From Dyella kyungheensis (GTDB lineage: Bacteria > Pseudomonadota > Gammaproteobacteria > Xanthomonadales > Rhodanobacteraceae): a stretch of 64,000 nucleotides of DNA. The stretch spans positions 186,001 to 250,000 of the forward strand of contig NZ_JADIKC010000006.1 in NCBI RefSeq assembly GCF_016905005.1, read 5' to 3'. Of the stretch, positions 36,799 through 45,270 are shown one piece after another. Position 1 is the stretch's first letter; each line of letters begins with the position of its first letter. Below the pieces are notes generated by a model. The model saw only the letters and a program-made list of their open reading frames with translations, was not told the DNA's origin and did not search any database. A program made the translations under genes and the position numbers.

Positions 36799-37464
36799 AT
36801 GCACATCATCCTGGTGGAAGACGATCTGGAACTGGGCGCGGCCATCCAGCGCGTGCTCGACCGCTTGTCGTACACGGTGACGTGGATCACCGACGGCACC
36901 GAGGCCGTTGCCGCGATGCAGGAACAGACGGCCGATCTCGTGCTGCTCGACCTTGGCCTGCCGGGCAAGGACGGCCTGGACATACTGACCGAGGCACGCC
37001 GCAACGGCATTCGCACACCCGTACTGATCCTCACCGCGCGCGATGCGGTGCAAGCGCGCGTGCATGGTCTCGATGCCGGTGCCGACGACTACCTCACCAA
37101 GCCGTTCCATCTCGATGAACTGGGCGCGCGCATCCGTTCGCTCACCCGCCGCATGCAGGGCCTGGCTGCCAACCGCATCGAGGCCGGTGCGCTGTGCCTG
37201 GACCTGGGCACGCTGGAAGTCACCTTTCGCGGCGACAGGGTGGATCTGACCCGCCGCGAGATGTCGCTGTTGCAGACCTTGATGGAACGCAGCGGCCGGG
37301 TCGTGCGCCGCGACACGCTGGAGAGTTCGCTCTACGGCAGCGAGCGCCAGGTGACCGACGGCGCGCTCGATGTGCTGGTGCATTCGCTGCGCCGCAAACT
37401 GAGCTTCGAGACCATCCAGAACGTGCGCGCGTTCGGCTACATGATTCCGCGGGACCCGCGGTGA
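36799..37464 (+). CDS. OmpR/PhoB family response regulator (QseB/PmrA-like)
   Basis: A 221-residue regulator. The receiver domain has acidic Asp8/Asp9, the phospho-acceptor Asp51 (LVLLDLGLPGKDG), Thr79 and Lys101 (DDYLTKPF). The C-terminal winged helix reads VDLTRREMSLLQTLMERSG...LESSLYGSERQVTDGALDVLVHSLRRKL. Its stop overlaps the GTG of the sensor kinase by four bases. The ATG at 36799 was chosen over the GTG one codon earlier because of spacing to gagagga. Confidence 0.95.
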   Translation: MHIILVEDDLELGAAIQRVLDRLSYTVTWITDGTEAVAAMQEQTADLVLLDLGLPGKDGLDILTEARRNGIRTPVLILTARDAVQARVHGLDAGADDYLTKPFHLDELGARIRSLTRRMQGLAANRIEAGALCLDLGTLEVTFRGDRVDLTRREMSLLQTLMERSGRVVRRDTLESSLYGSERQVTDGALDVLVHSLRRKLSFETIQNVRAFGYMIPRDPR

Positions 37465-38852
37465 AACCCACCAGCCTGCGCGGCCGTTTGCGCTGGATGA
37501 TCATCGCGCTGTTGCTGCTGTTCCTGCTGCCGCTGGCGTTCTACAGCTTTCGCCGCACCAGCTCCGAGATGGCGGTGCTGTCCGATGCGCGACTGGCCGA
37601 AGCGGCGCACACCATCGCCACGCTGATCCAGCAGGCCGGTATCCAGACCTTTGCCGGCCACGAGGGCCTGCTGGTTCCCGTGCAGAAGAAAGGCGTGCTG
37701 GCCGCGCAGGGCCAGGTGGCCACGCACGAATCGGAAGTGGGCTTCCAGGTGTTCGACCGCCAGGGCAAGCTGGTGCTGGGCACGATCAACCTGATGACCC
37801 TGCCGGCGACGCCGGACGATCGCTCTGCCTATCACGATCTGAAGAAGCAACATCACGTGTGGCGCGTGTTCAACTACGTCGATCCGAACAGCGCTTACGT
37901 GATCCGCGTCGCCGACCGTTACGACAGTCGCGAGGACATCGTGCACACGCTGTGGCTGGATCACGGCCTGCCGTTCCTGTTCGGCCTGCCCGTGCTGGCG
38001 TTGCTGGTCGGCTGGGCCGTGGGTCGTGGGCTGCGCCCCCTGGCCAGCTTGACCACGGCGCTGTCCGCGCGCGAGCCCGGCAGCCGCGCACGCATCGTGC
38101 TGTCGGATGCGCCCAGCGAGCTTCGCCCGGTGCTCAATGCACTCAACGAACAGCTCGACCGCCAGGAAGATGCTTTGGAACGCGAGCGCCGCTTCAGCGC
38201 CGACGTGGCGCACGAACTGCGCACGCCGCTGGCGTCGATCCTGCTCAACCTGGAGAGCGCCATGGAGACCGTCGATCCCGACGAGATCCAGGACAGTCTC
38301 GCCGGTGCGCACGGCAGCGTCGCCACGCTCGGCCGTCGCATCGAACAATTGCTCGCGCTGGCCAAGCTCGAGGCAGGTGCGGCGTCCAGCCCGTTCGAAG
38401 CGGTGGACCTGATCGATCTGGCCGGCGGCGTGGTCAAGGAGCTGGCGCCCAGTCTCCAGCGCCGCGGCGTGGAATTGGGTTTCGTGCTGCAGGACAGCCG
38501 CGTGGTGGTGCAGGGCTACGCACCGGCACTGGTGGCCTTGCTGCGCAACCTGTTGGAGAACTCGCTGCGCCAGGTATCCGCCGGTGGACGCATCCAGCTC
38601 GCCGTGGCGAGAAATCAGCAGGAAGCCACGCTCGAAGTGATCGACAACGGGCCCGGCATCCCGCTCGAACGGCGCCATGCGGTATTCGCCCGCTTCCATC
38701 GCGAAGCCGGCAGCCGCGGCGAAGGCTACGGCCTGGGCCTTTCGATCGTGGCCCGCGCCGCCAGCCTGCACCGCGCCACCATCGAATTGCTCGACTCGCC
38801 GTTCGGGCGGGGATTGCGCGTGCGCGTCTCCATTCCGTTGCTGTGCCCTTGA
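37461..38852 (+). CDS. Sensor histidine kinase (QseC/PmrB-like)
   Basis: A 463-residue kinase with two membrane helices (residues 12-29 and about 170-188) around a sensor of about 140 residues in the periplasm. HAMP, dimerisation and kinase domains follow. The phospho-acceptor is His251 in RRFSADVAHELRTPLAS; the N box is LLRNLLENSLRQ; G boxes are IDNGPGIP and GEGYGLGLSIV. The GTG start overlaps the regulator stop (GTGA). The signal is unknown. The upstream TonB receptor/phosphatase operon could be a target. A hairpin at 38899-38925 lies in the 148-base gap that follows. Confidence 0.94.
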   Translation: MKPTSLRGRLRWMIIALLLLFLLPLAFYSFRRTSSEMAVLSDARLAEAAHTIATLIQQAGIQTFAGHEGLLVPVQKKGVLAAQGQVATHESEVGFQVFDRQGKLVLGTINLMTLPATPDDRSAYHDLKKQHHVWRVFNYVDPNSAYVIRVADRYDSREDIVHTLWLDHGLPFLFGLPVLALLVGWAVGRGLRPLASLTTALSAREPGSRARIVLSDAPSELRPVLNALNEQLDRQEDALERERRFSADVAHELRTPLASILLNLESAMETVDPDEIQDSLAGAHGSVATLGRRIEQLLALAKLEAGAASSPFEAVDLIDLAGGVVKELAPSLQRRGVELGFVLQDSRVVVQGYAPALVALLRNLLENSLRQVSAGGRIQLAVARNQQEATLEVIDNGPGIPLERRHAVFARFHREAGSRGEGYGLGLSIVARAASLHRATIELLDSPFGRGLRVRVSIPLLCP

Positions 38853-39000
38853 GGGCTTCTTTCGTCGCTGCGTAACGATTTCCTAGCGATAAGCACAACG
38901 GCAGGCAACCGAATGTTGACTGCCGGACGGATCGCAGGAAATTTCAGTACTCATTAAGCCCCGCGACCCGAGCATCGACTCCAGTTCAACGGAGTACGCC

Positions 39001-39471
39001 ATGAAGAAGTTCGCCCTTGCTCAACGTGTCGTGTTTGGCCTGGCGGTCGCCGCGACCGTTGCTGCACCGATGGCTGCGTCCGCACGCGATGGCTGGGGCC
39101 ATGGCAACGGCGATCGCCGGGGTTACGACCGCGGTCATGACCGCGGCTATGGCAATCGCGGCTACGGCTACCGCGATCATGGCAACTGGCATCGGGACGA
39201 CCGTTACCGCGGCGGACACAACAATGCCGGCAACTGGATTGCCGGGGCCATCGCGGTGGCTGCGGTGGCGAGCATCGTGCAACAGGCCGTGGCGCCGCCG
39301 CCGACCTACTATCAACCGGCCCCGGTCTATTACCCGCAGGCACAGGCGCCGAGCGTGGTCTATCGCCAACCCGGGACGGTGGTCTATCAGCAACAGCAGC
39401 CGGTCGACGGGCAAGTCATCTATGAGCAGCCCAACGATGGCTACCAGGGTGACTATCAGGACGGCTACTGA
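39001..39471 (+). CDS. Secreted Gly/Tyr/Gln-rich repeat protein
   Basis: The 156-residue protein has a signal peptide (cleavage near ASA-RD, residue 28). A low-complexity DRGHDRGYGNRGYGYRDHG segment follows, then one glycine-zipper-like hydrophobic helix (NWIAGAIAVAAVASIVQQAV). The tail is rich in Tyr, Pro and Gln (YYQPAPVYYPQAQAPSVVYR). It resembles small periplasmic or outer-membrane proteins of unknown role seen in Xanthomonadales. A strong palindromic terminator follows 25 bases after the stop, so it is a single-gene transcript. Confidence 0.75.
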   Translation: MKKFALAQRVVFGLAVAATVAAPMAASARDGWGHGNGDRRGYDRGHDRGYGNRGYGYRDHGNWHRDDRYRGGHNNAGNWIAGAIAVAAVASIVQQAVAPPPTYYQPAPVYYPQAQAPSVVYRQPGTVVYQQQQPVDGQVIYEQPNDGYQGDYQDGY

Positions 39472-39496
39472 GTCGACATGGCACTCCGTGTTTGAG

Positions 39497-39522
39497 AAAA
39501 GCCCGGCAGCTGCCGGGCTTTT
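39497..39522. terminator. Bidirectional Rho-independent terminator
   Basis: A perfect 26-base palindrome, aaaagcccggcag / ctgccgggctttt, with A-run on the left and T-run on the right. It can terminate the secreted-protein gene on the plus strand and the hybrid kinase gene on the minus strand. Confidence 0.92.
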
Positions 39523-39573
39523 CGTCATGGCGCCTGCCCTTCGCCAGACGACGAAGCAGCAATCTGCGGAACG

Positions 39574-41622
39574 TCAGTGCGGTGGGCTCTTCTCGAGCAA
39601 GTCGGCGAGAACGTCGGCCAGCTCGACCTGGCGAAACGGTTTGGACAGGCGCGGCAAGTCGACCACGGTGTGATCGTTGAGCGACGCGAAGCCGGTAATC
39701 ACCAGCACCGGCAGTGCCGGGCGCAATTGGGCCGCTTCGCTCGCGAGTTGTGCGCCGGTCATGCCCGGCATGGCGTAGTCGGTGATCAGGATGGCCACGT
39801 CCAGGCCGTCACGCAGCAAGGCGAGCGCCTGATGGCCGGACGATGCCTGGCGCACGACGTAGCCGGCATCGATCAGCATCTCCGCCGTGCCGGAGCGCAC
39901 GAGTTCCTCGTCGTCCACCAGCAGCACCGCCGCGCCTTGCCCGCGTCGCAGCGGCGCCTTGCCGACCGCCTGCGTCGCGCCGTCATCCAGGCTTTCGGTC
40001 GACGCCGGTAGCCACAGCGTGGCGGTGGTTCCGCGGCCGTGCACGCTGGACAGCGCGAAGTCGCCACCCGACTGCGCGGCCAGGCCATGCACCATCGACA
40101 GGCCCAGGCCAGTACCCTGCCCCTTGGCCTTGGTGGTGAAGAACGGTTCGACCGCACGCTTGATGGTGACCTCGTCCATCCCCGATCCCGTATCGGACAC
40201 GGACAAACGGATATAGCGTCCTTCGGGCAGGCGCGCATGGTGCGTCATGCTTTCCTGGCCTACGGCGATGGTCAGCGTGCCACCGCCGGGCATCGCGTCG
40301 CGCGCGTTCACCGCGAGATTCAACAACGCCAGTTCGAACTGGTTCGGGTCCATCATCGCAGGCGGCAAGCTCGCCTCGCCTTCGATCTTCAAGACGACCT
40401 GCGGGCCGAGCGAGCGCGTCAGCAGGTCTTCCATGCCGTTCACGAGCTGCCTCACGTTGACCGGCCGCGCCTGCAGATGCTGGCGCCGCGCAAAGGCCAG
40501 CAGCCGTTGCACCAGCGTGCGCGCGCGCTCGGCCGCCTGCAGGCCGGCGCCGGTCAGCTTGCGTGTCCGCTCGTCGTCTTCGTGCAGGCGGGCGACCATG
40601 TCGAGCGCACCGACAATCGGCGTGAGCAGGTTGTTGAAGTCGTGCGCCACGCCACCGGTGAGCTGGCCGATGGTTTCCAGCTTCTGCATCTCATGCACGC
40701 GCGCCAGCGCTGCTTCGCGCTGCGCCACCACCTGCGCCACGCGCTCGCCGAGTTCGCGATTGAGCAGGTGCAGTTCGTCCTCGGCACGCGCGCGCTCGGA
40801 CGCGGACCAGGTGCGCTCGGCTACCGAGCGTGCGAACTGGCGGTCTTCGTCGTCCCAGCGCCGGGTCGCCGGATATTGCACGACGAACGCGCCCACCTGC
40901 TGGTTGTTACGCGAGACGGGAATGGCCAGCACGCAGGCATCGGCCGCCGACGGGGCATCGTCGTCAACCGCCAGCGTCTCGCCCGGCGACGGCTGGTCGG
41001 CATAGCGCACGGTGTCGGCACCCAGCTCCTGGCGCAACAGATCGACCGCGAACTGCCTTGCCGCCGGTGCATCCGTGATACTGCGCAACGAGTCTTCCAG
41101 CTGCAGCAACGATGCCTGCCTGCGCGCACTCACCACGCGACGCGTGGTCTCGGAGACGATGCAAAGCACGCCGCCCACGGAACCGTCCGCCTCCGGCACG
41201 GCGGAATAGGAGACGTCGAAGTAGGCGGTCTCGCCGTAGCCGTGGCGTTCGATATAGAACGGGCGATCGGATGCGGCAAAGGTGCGTCCGGTTTCGCGCA
41301 CGCCTTTGAGCAACGGCTCCAGGTCGTCCCATAGTTCGGCCCAGTTCTCACAGGCGGGCCGACCCAGGGCGCGAGGGTGTTTGTCGCCGATGGTCGGAGC
41401 GTACGCGTCGTTGTAGAGCGCGACGAAATGCACGCCCCAGAACAACACGACCTGTGCCCGCGCAGCCAGCAACATCCCCACCGTGGTGCGCAGGCTGGAT
41501 GACCAGGTGTCGGGCAAGCCGAGCGGCGATTGCGACCAATCCAGATCGCGCATCAAGGTATCCAAGCCGCCGCCTGACGAGGGGTCCAGCTGCATGTTGT
41601 CGGCGGCGACGATTTCAGCCAT
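39574..41622 (-). CDS. Hybrid sensor histidine kinase with PAS, GAF and receiver domains
   Basis: A 682-residue soluble protein. PAS-like (residues about 20-165) is followed by a GAF-like domain (about 170-270), a coiled coil, HisKA with His327 in QLTGGVAHDFNNLLTPI, and HATPase (LNLAVNARDAMPGG, VSDTGSGMD, GTGLGLSMVHGLA). A C-terminal receiver (from about 555) carries AAVLLVDDEELV and phospho-acceptor ITDYAMPGMTG, then SKPFRQ. No membrane helix is present, so it senses a cytosolic cue, possibly light or redox as in PAS/HWE-like relatives. It shares architecture with the hybrid kinase at 45271-47211. Confidence 0.92.
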   Translation of the reverse strand: MAEIVAADNMQLDPSSGGGLDTLMRDLDWSQSPLGLPDTWSSSLRTTVGMLLAARAQVVLFWGVHFVALYNDAYAPTIGDKHPRALGRPACENWAELWDDLEPLLKGVRETGRTFAASDRPFYIERHGYGETAYFDVSYSAVPEADGSVGGVLCIVSETTRRVVSARRQASLLQLEDSLRSITDAPAARQFAVDLLRQELGADTVRYADQPSPGETLAVDDDAPSAADACVLAIPVSRNNQQVGAFVVQYPATRRWDDEDRQFARSVAERTWSASERARAEDELHLLNRELGERVAQVVAQREAALARVHEMQKLETIGQLTGGVAHDFNNLLTPIVGALDMVARLHEDDERTRKLTGAGLQAAERARTLVQRLLAFARRQHLQARPVNVRQLVNGMEDLLTRSLGPQVVLKIEGEASLPPAMMDPNQFELALLNLAVNARDAMPGGGTLTIAVGQESMTHHARLPEGRYIRLSVSDTGSGMDEVTIKRAVEPFFTTKAKGQGTGLGLSMVHGLAAQSGGDFALSSVHGRGTTATLWLPASTESLDDGATQAVGKAPLRRGQGAAVLLVDDEELVRSGTAEMLIDAGYVVRQASSGHQALALLRDGLDVAILITDYAMPGMTGAQLASEAAQLRPALPVLVITGFASLNDHTVVDLPRLSKPFRQVELADVLADLLEKSPPH

Positions 41623-41787
41623 GCGTCATGTCACTCCAGAATCTATACCAAGGCTGCCATACGACCTGGGACGGAATGCGCGGTGAAGTCCGCCATGGCC
41701 GTCACTGCATCCATCGTCCGGCGGTTTCTGGATATCGCGTCCCATGTGTAGAGCCTGACAAAGTTTTCATCCGCTGATCGTGCCTGT

Positions 41788-43107
41788 TCAGGGCAAGGTG
41801 ATGATCGCCTGCAGGCCGCCGCCTTCGCGATGGGCCAGGCGCAGCTCGCCGCCGATGGAAACGATCAGCTGCGAGGCAATCGCCAACCCGAGCCCCGCGC
41901 CGCCGGTGTCGCGGTTGCGTGACGATTCCCGCCGATAGAACGGCTGCAGCACCTGCTCCCACTCATCCTCGGGAATGCCGGGACCACGGTCGGATACGGT
42001 CACGCTGAGCGTGTCGGACATCGTGCGCAGCACCTCGACTTCGGCCCCGCCGCCGTACTTGATGGCGTTGTCGATCAGGTTGGCCAGCACGCGGCGCAGT
42101 GCCTGTGCGCGAACGGTCGTGGTCGCCGTCACGCTGGCGGTGAGGGTGACCGGCCGGCCCATGTCCTGGTAGTCGAACACCAGGCTTTCCACGAAGGCGC
42201 CCAGGTCGAGCCGCACCGGCGCTTCCGATCCGCCATGCGCGCTGCGCGCGTAGGCCACGCCTTCGCGCACCAGGTGTTCGAGTTCGTGCAGGTCGTCGAT
42301 GATGCGCTGCTGTTCCGGCGATGCATCCAGTGCTTCCACGCGCAGGCGCATGCGTGTGATCGGTGTCTGCAGATCGTGCGAGATGGCCGCCAGGATGTGC
42401 AGGCGCTCCTTCAGATGGCGCGCGATGCGATCCTGCATGGTGTTGAACGCCTTCGCTGCACGCGCCACCTCGGTGGGTCCTTCCTGCGATACGCGCGGAC
42501 CATCGGCCGTGGGAGTCATTGCGTCGGCCGCCGCGGCCAGCGTGCTCAACGGACTCGTGGCCAGGCGCACCGCCAGCCAGGTGCAGATCAACAGCAGGAT
42601 CACCTGCAGCATGAACACGAACGGCAGCCACGAGGCCAGCGGCTTCATGTGCGGCGTGACCTGCAAGGTGAGCGGCGAGCCGTCGTGCAGGGTGAAATGC
42701 ACCTGGTACCGCTCCGGCGACATCGAAATGGTATTGCCGTACACCTGGAAGTCCGGCCCCAGCTCCTTGGCGATCAGCTGGGTGACGTAAACCGAGCGTT
42801 TGGTGGCCAGCTGTCGCCCCGGCTCGCCGGAACCGAGGATGTAGAAATAGTTGTCGCGCTCCAGCCGGTTGAGCCAGCGCGAACGTTCCGCGGCCGGCAG
42901 GCGGTCGATCACCGCGACCGAGGTGCCCACGTCGTGTTCCAGCGTGTTGAACATCACCGCCGTCGCGCTTTGCATGCGTTCCATGTACAGCAGCGCAAAC
43001 GACAGGCCCTGCGCCAGCATCAGCCCGGCGAAGATGATCAGGTACAGCCGCGACGCCATGCTGCGCGGCAGCCAGCGGCGCTTCGTGGTGGCGGGCACGT
43101 CGCTCAT
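41788..43107 (-). CDS. Sensor histidine kinase of the redoxin-linked two-component system
   Basis: The 439-residue kinase has two membrane helices (residues 20-42 and about 160-182) around a periplasmic sensor. HAMP, HisKA with His244 (AAISHDLQTPITRMRLR) and HATPase follow (NLIDNAIKYGG, VSDRGPGIPEDE, GGAGLGLAIASQL). The SHDLQTP form of the H box is typical of Pseudomonas/Xanthomonas EnvZ/RstB-like kinases. Its ATG overlaps the regulator's stop by four bases (ATGA), so both are translated together. It is the last gene of the redoxin-regulator-kinase operon. Confidence 0.94.
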   Translation of the reverse strand: MSDVPATTKRRWLPRSMASRLYLIIFAGLMLAQGLSFALLYMERMQSATAVMFNTLEHDVGTSVAVIDRLPAAERSRWLNRLERDNYFYILGSGEPGRQLATKRSVYVTQLIAKELGPDFQVYGNTISMSPERYQVHFTLHDGSPLTLQVTPHMKPLASWLPFVFMLQVILLLICTWLAVRLATSPLSTLAAAADAMTPTADGPRVSQEGPTEVARAAKAFNTMQDRIARHLKERLHILAAISHDLQTPITRMRLRVEALDASPEQQRIIDDLHELEHLVREGVAYARSAHGGSEAPVRLDLGAFVESLVFDYQDMGRPVTLTASVTATTTVRAQALRRVLANLIDNAIKYGGGAEVEVLRTMSDTLSVTVSDRGPGIPEDEWEQVLQPFYRRESSRNRDTGGAGLGLAIASQLIVSIGGELRLAHREGGGLQAIITLP

Positions 43108-43844
43108 GAATCCTGGCCGTTGAGGATCACCGGCATCGAGAACACATAGCCCTCGCTGCGCACGGTCTTGATGTAGGTCTGGTCGCGGGCACCGTCCTGC
43201 AGGCGCTGGCGCAGGCGGCTCACCAGCAGGTCGATGGAACGGTCGAACAGTTCCGCATCCCGGCCCTGGGTGAGGTTGAGCAGTTGATCGCGCGACAGCA
43301 CGCGCTGCGGATGGTCGAGGAAGACCCGCAGCAGGCGGAACTCGGCACCGCTCAGCGAGACCACGGTGCCCTGCTCATCGAGCAGATGGCGCGCAGTGGT
43401 ATCGAGGCGCCAGCGTCCGAACGCAATGCTGTCGGCACTCTCGGTCACGCGCAGGTTGGGCGGCAGCATGCGCGTGCGGCGGATCACCGCCTTGATGCGC
43501 GCCAGCAGTTCGCGCGGCGAGAACGGCTTGGTGACGTAATCGTCCGCGCCCATTTCCAGGCCGATGATGCGGTCGGTCTCGTCGTCGCGCGCAGTGAGCA
43601 ACACCACCGGCAGGTGCTTGTGCTTGCCGCTGCGCAGCGTGCGGCAAAGCACCAGGCCGTCGTCGCCGGGCATCATGATGTCCAGCACGACCAGGTCGAA
43701 CGCCGAGCCGTCCAGCTGCGCGAACATCTCGCGGCCATCGGCGGCTCCGCTGGCGCGCAAGCCGTTCTTGCGCAGGTAATCCACGATGCCCGTGCGGATC
43801 CCGTGATCGTCGTCGACGACCAGGATCTGGTCGATGTGTTCCAT
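43104..43844 (-). CDS. OmpR family response regulator of the redoxin-linked system
   Basis: A 246-residue regulator. The receiver has Asp11-13, phospho-acceptor Asp55 (LVVLDIMMPGDDG) and Lys106 (DDYVTKPFSP). The C-terminal winged helix reads VSLSGAEFRLLRVFLDHPQRVLSRDQLL...FDRSIDLLVSRLRQRL. GGGAGG lies four to five bases before the ATG at 43844; an ATG four codons earlier is possible. It sits between the redoxin gene (35-base gap) and the kinase (4-base overlap). TGTATC direct repeats upstream of the operon are its likely binding sites. Confidence 0.94.
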   Translation of the reverse strand: MEHIDQILVVDDDHGIRTGIVDYLRKNGLRASGAADGREMFAQLDGSAFDLVVLDIMMPGDDGLVLCRTLRSGKHKHLPVVLLTARDDETDRIIGLEMGADDYVTKPFSPRELLARIKAVIRRTRMLPPNLRVTESADSIAFGRWRLDTTARHLLDEQGTVVSLSGAEFRLLRVFLDHPQRVLSRDQLLNLTQGRDAELFDRSIDLLVSRLRQRLQDGARDQTYIKTVRSEGYVFSMPVILNGQDS

Positions 43845-43879
43845 GCTGCCTCCCATGCTCCGCACCGTATCGCCTGGTC

Positions 43880-44422
43880 TTACGCTTTGCCGAGCAGCTG
43901 GCGGATGCGTGCCTCGGTGCGATCGTAATCGCCTTCGCCGACATGGCGATAGACCACGTGGCCCTCGCGGTCGATCAGGTAGATGGCCGGCCAGAAACGG
44001 TTGCCGTAGGCGTTCCAGATGCGGTAGTCGTTGTCCATCGCCACCGGATACTTGATGTCCAGCGCGCCGATGGCGTCCTTGAGTGCGCTCGCGTCGCGCT
44101 CCTCGTCGTACTCGGGCGTGTGCACGCCGACCACGACCAGGCCATCGGCGGCATAGCGGTCGTACAGCGCCTTGGTGTGCGGCAGCACGTGCACGCAGTT
44201 GATGCATTCGCGCGTCCAGAACTCGACCAGCACCACCTTGCCGCGCAAGGACTGCATGCTGAGCGGCGGCGAGTTGAACCAGCGGGTGGCGCCGTCGAAA
44301 CCGGGTGCGGTGCTGTTCGCGGCCGGCGTTTCCGCGCTGGCGATGCCCGACACGCCCGGCCACGCGGCGACAAGGGCGGCACTGAAGGCCGCGACCGCGG
44401 CGAGGAGACGCAGGATTTTCAT
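43880..44422 (-). CDS. Periplasmic thioredoxin-like (redoxin/TlpA) protein
   Basis: The 180-residue protein has a signal peptide or anchor (residues 5-28) and a thioredoxin fold. The active-site motif is Cys73-Ile-Asn-Cys76 in VEFWTRECINCVHVLP, which resembles DipZ and TlpA-like domains more than plain thioredoxin (CGPC). The cis-Pro is in FWPAIYLIDREG. It is predicted to be a periplasmic thiol oxidoreductase. It leads the operon with the response regulator and kinase. This suggests the system deals with envelope thiol or oxidative stress. The ATG at 44422 starts the hydrophobic segment; the longer upstream frame overlaps the regulatory region. Confidence 0.88.
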   Translation of the reverse strand: MKILRLLAAVAAFSAALVAAWPGVSGIASAETPAANSTAPGFDGATRWFNSPPLSMQSLRGKVVLVEFWTRECINCVHVLPHTKALYDRYAADGLVVVGVHTPEYDEERDASALKDAIGALDIKYPVAMDNDYRIWNAYGNRFWPAIYLIDREGHVVYRHVGEGDYDRTEARIRQLLGKA

Positions 44423-44490
44423 GGGATGGGTACTCCAGGGACAGGTGACGGCGCACGCGCCGGGATGCTGCCTATGAGAGCAAGCCACTT

Positions 44491-44592
44491 TGTATCGGGG
44501 ATGTCGTGCGGAGCGGCTTTTTGTATCGCTTTGTATCCGCCCCGGGGACTCGTCAGCGCCCCGAAGCGATGCTCTTTGTATCCGCATGTATC
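44491..44592. promoter_or_regulatory. TGTATC direct repeats (10-bp period) between redoxin operon and ohr
   Basis: The hexamer tgtatc occurs five times: 44491, 44522, 44532, 44577 and 44587. Two pairs have an exact 10-bp period (tttgtatcgctttgtatccg and ttgtatccgcatgtatcgcg) and the pairs start 55 bp apart. OmpR-type regulators bind such head-to-tail repeats. The cluster lies in the 298-base divergent region between the redoxin-regulator-kinase operon and the Ohr gene. The region holds no other gene I can support. Confidence 0.7.
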
Positions 44593-44720
44593 GCGTGGGC
44601 ACCGTCATACATTTCGATGCCTTTGGGCCGGGTGCGCGACACATCGGGGATACGCGGCGGCGGTTTCATGGCCACACCGGCGGATCCACCGCCCACGTCC
44701 ATCGACCGAGGAAACCTTCC

Positions 44721-45134
44721 ATGTCCGACCGCACCGTTCTCTACACCGGCAAGACCTCCACCACCGGCGGCCGCGATGGCCAGTCGCGCAGCGACGACGG
44801 CCAGCTCGATATCAAGCTGTCGCCGCCGGGTTCCGGCAAACCCGGCAGCAACCCCGAGCAATTGTTCGGTGCCGGCTGGTCGGCCTGCTTCATCGGCGCC
44901 ATGGGCTTCGCCGCCCGCGCGCAGAAAATAGCCCTGCCGGCCGACACCCGCGTGTCGGCGGAAATCGATCTCGTGCAAGGCAACGATGGCTACGCCTTGC
45001 AGGCGCGCTTGAACGTCTCGCTGCCGGGCCTGGAGCGCGAGGTCGCGCAGTCGCTCATCGACGCCGCTCACCAGACCTGCCCCTACTCCAAGGCGACGCG
45101 AGGAAACATCGACGTGGCGTTCTCGCTCGTCTGA
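44721..45134 (+). CDS. ohr: Organic hydroperoxide resistance protein (Ohr/OsmC family)
   Basis: The 137-residue protein reduces organic hydroperoxides with a reactive dithiol. The peroxidatic Cys56 is in FGAGWSACFIGAM and the resolving Cys120 in AAHQTCPYSKATRGN. The activating Arg18 and Glu47 regions are conserved (TTGGRDGQSRSDDG; NPEQLFGAGW). GAGGAAAC lies about nine bases before the ATG. There is no OhrR-type MarR gene nearby. The divergent TGTATC repeats suggest control by the neighbouring response regulator instead. Confidence 0.93.
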   Translation: MSDRTVLYTGKTSTTGGRDGQSRSDDGQLDIKLSPPGSGKPGSNPEQLFGAGWSACFIGAMGFAARAQKIALPADTRVSAEIDLVQGNDGYALQARLNVSLPGLEREVAQSLIDAAHQTCPYSKATRGNIDVAFSLV

Positions 45135-45270
45135 ATCGTCGAAGTCCCATGGACCGAGGCTGCCAGCAGTCTGGCAGTCTCGGCCTGGCGTGCCCTCGAT
45201 TTTGACGCGCCCTACACGTTTCGTAGACAGACAATGGCGGCTCCCAGAGACCCGTCGACAAAGAGGCCGC

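Noticed and set aside
44490-44720. N-terminal extension of the Ohr gene
   Set aside because: It would cover the TGTATC repeats, and the family starts at MSDRTVLYTG with a normal ribosome-binding site.
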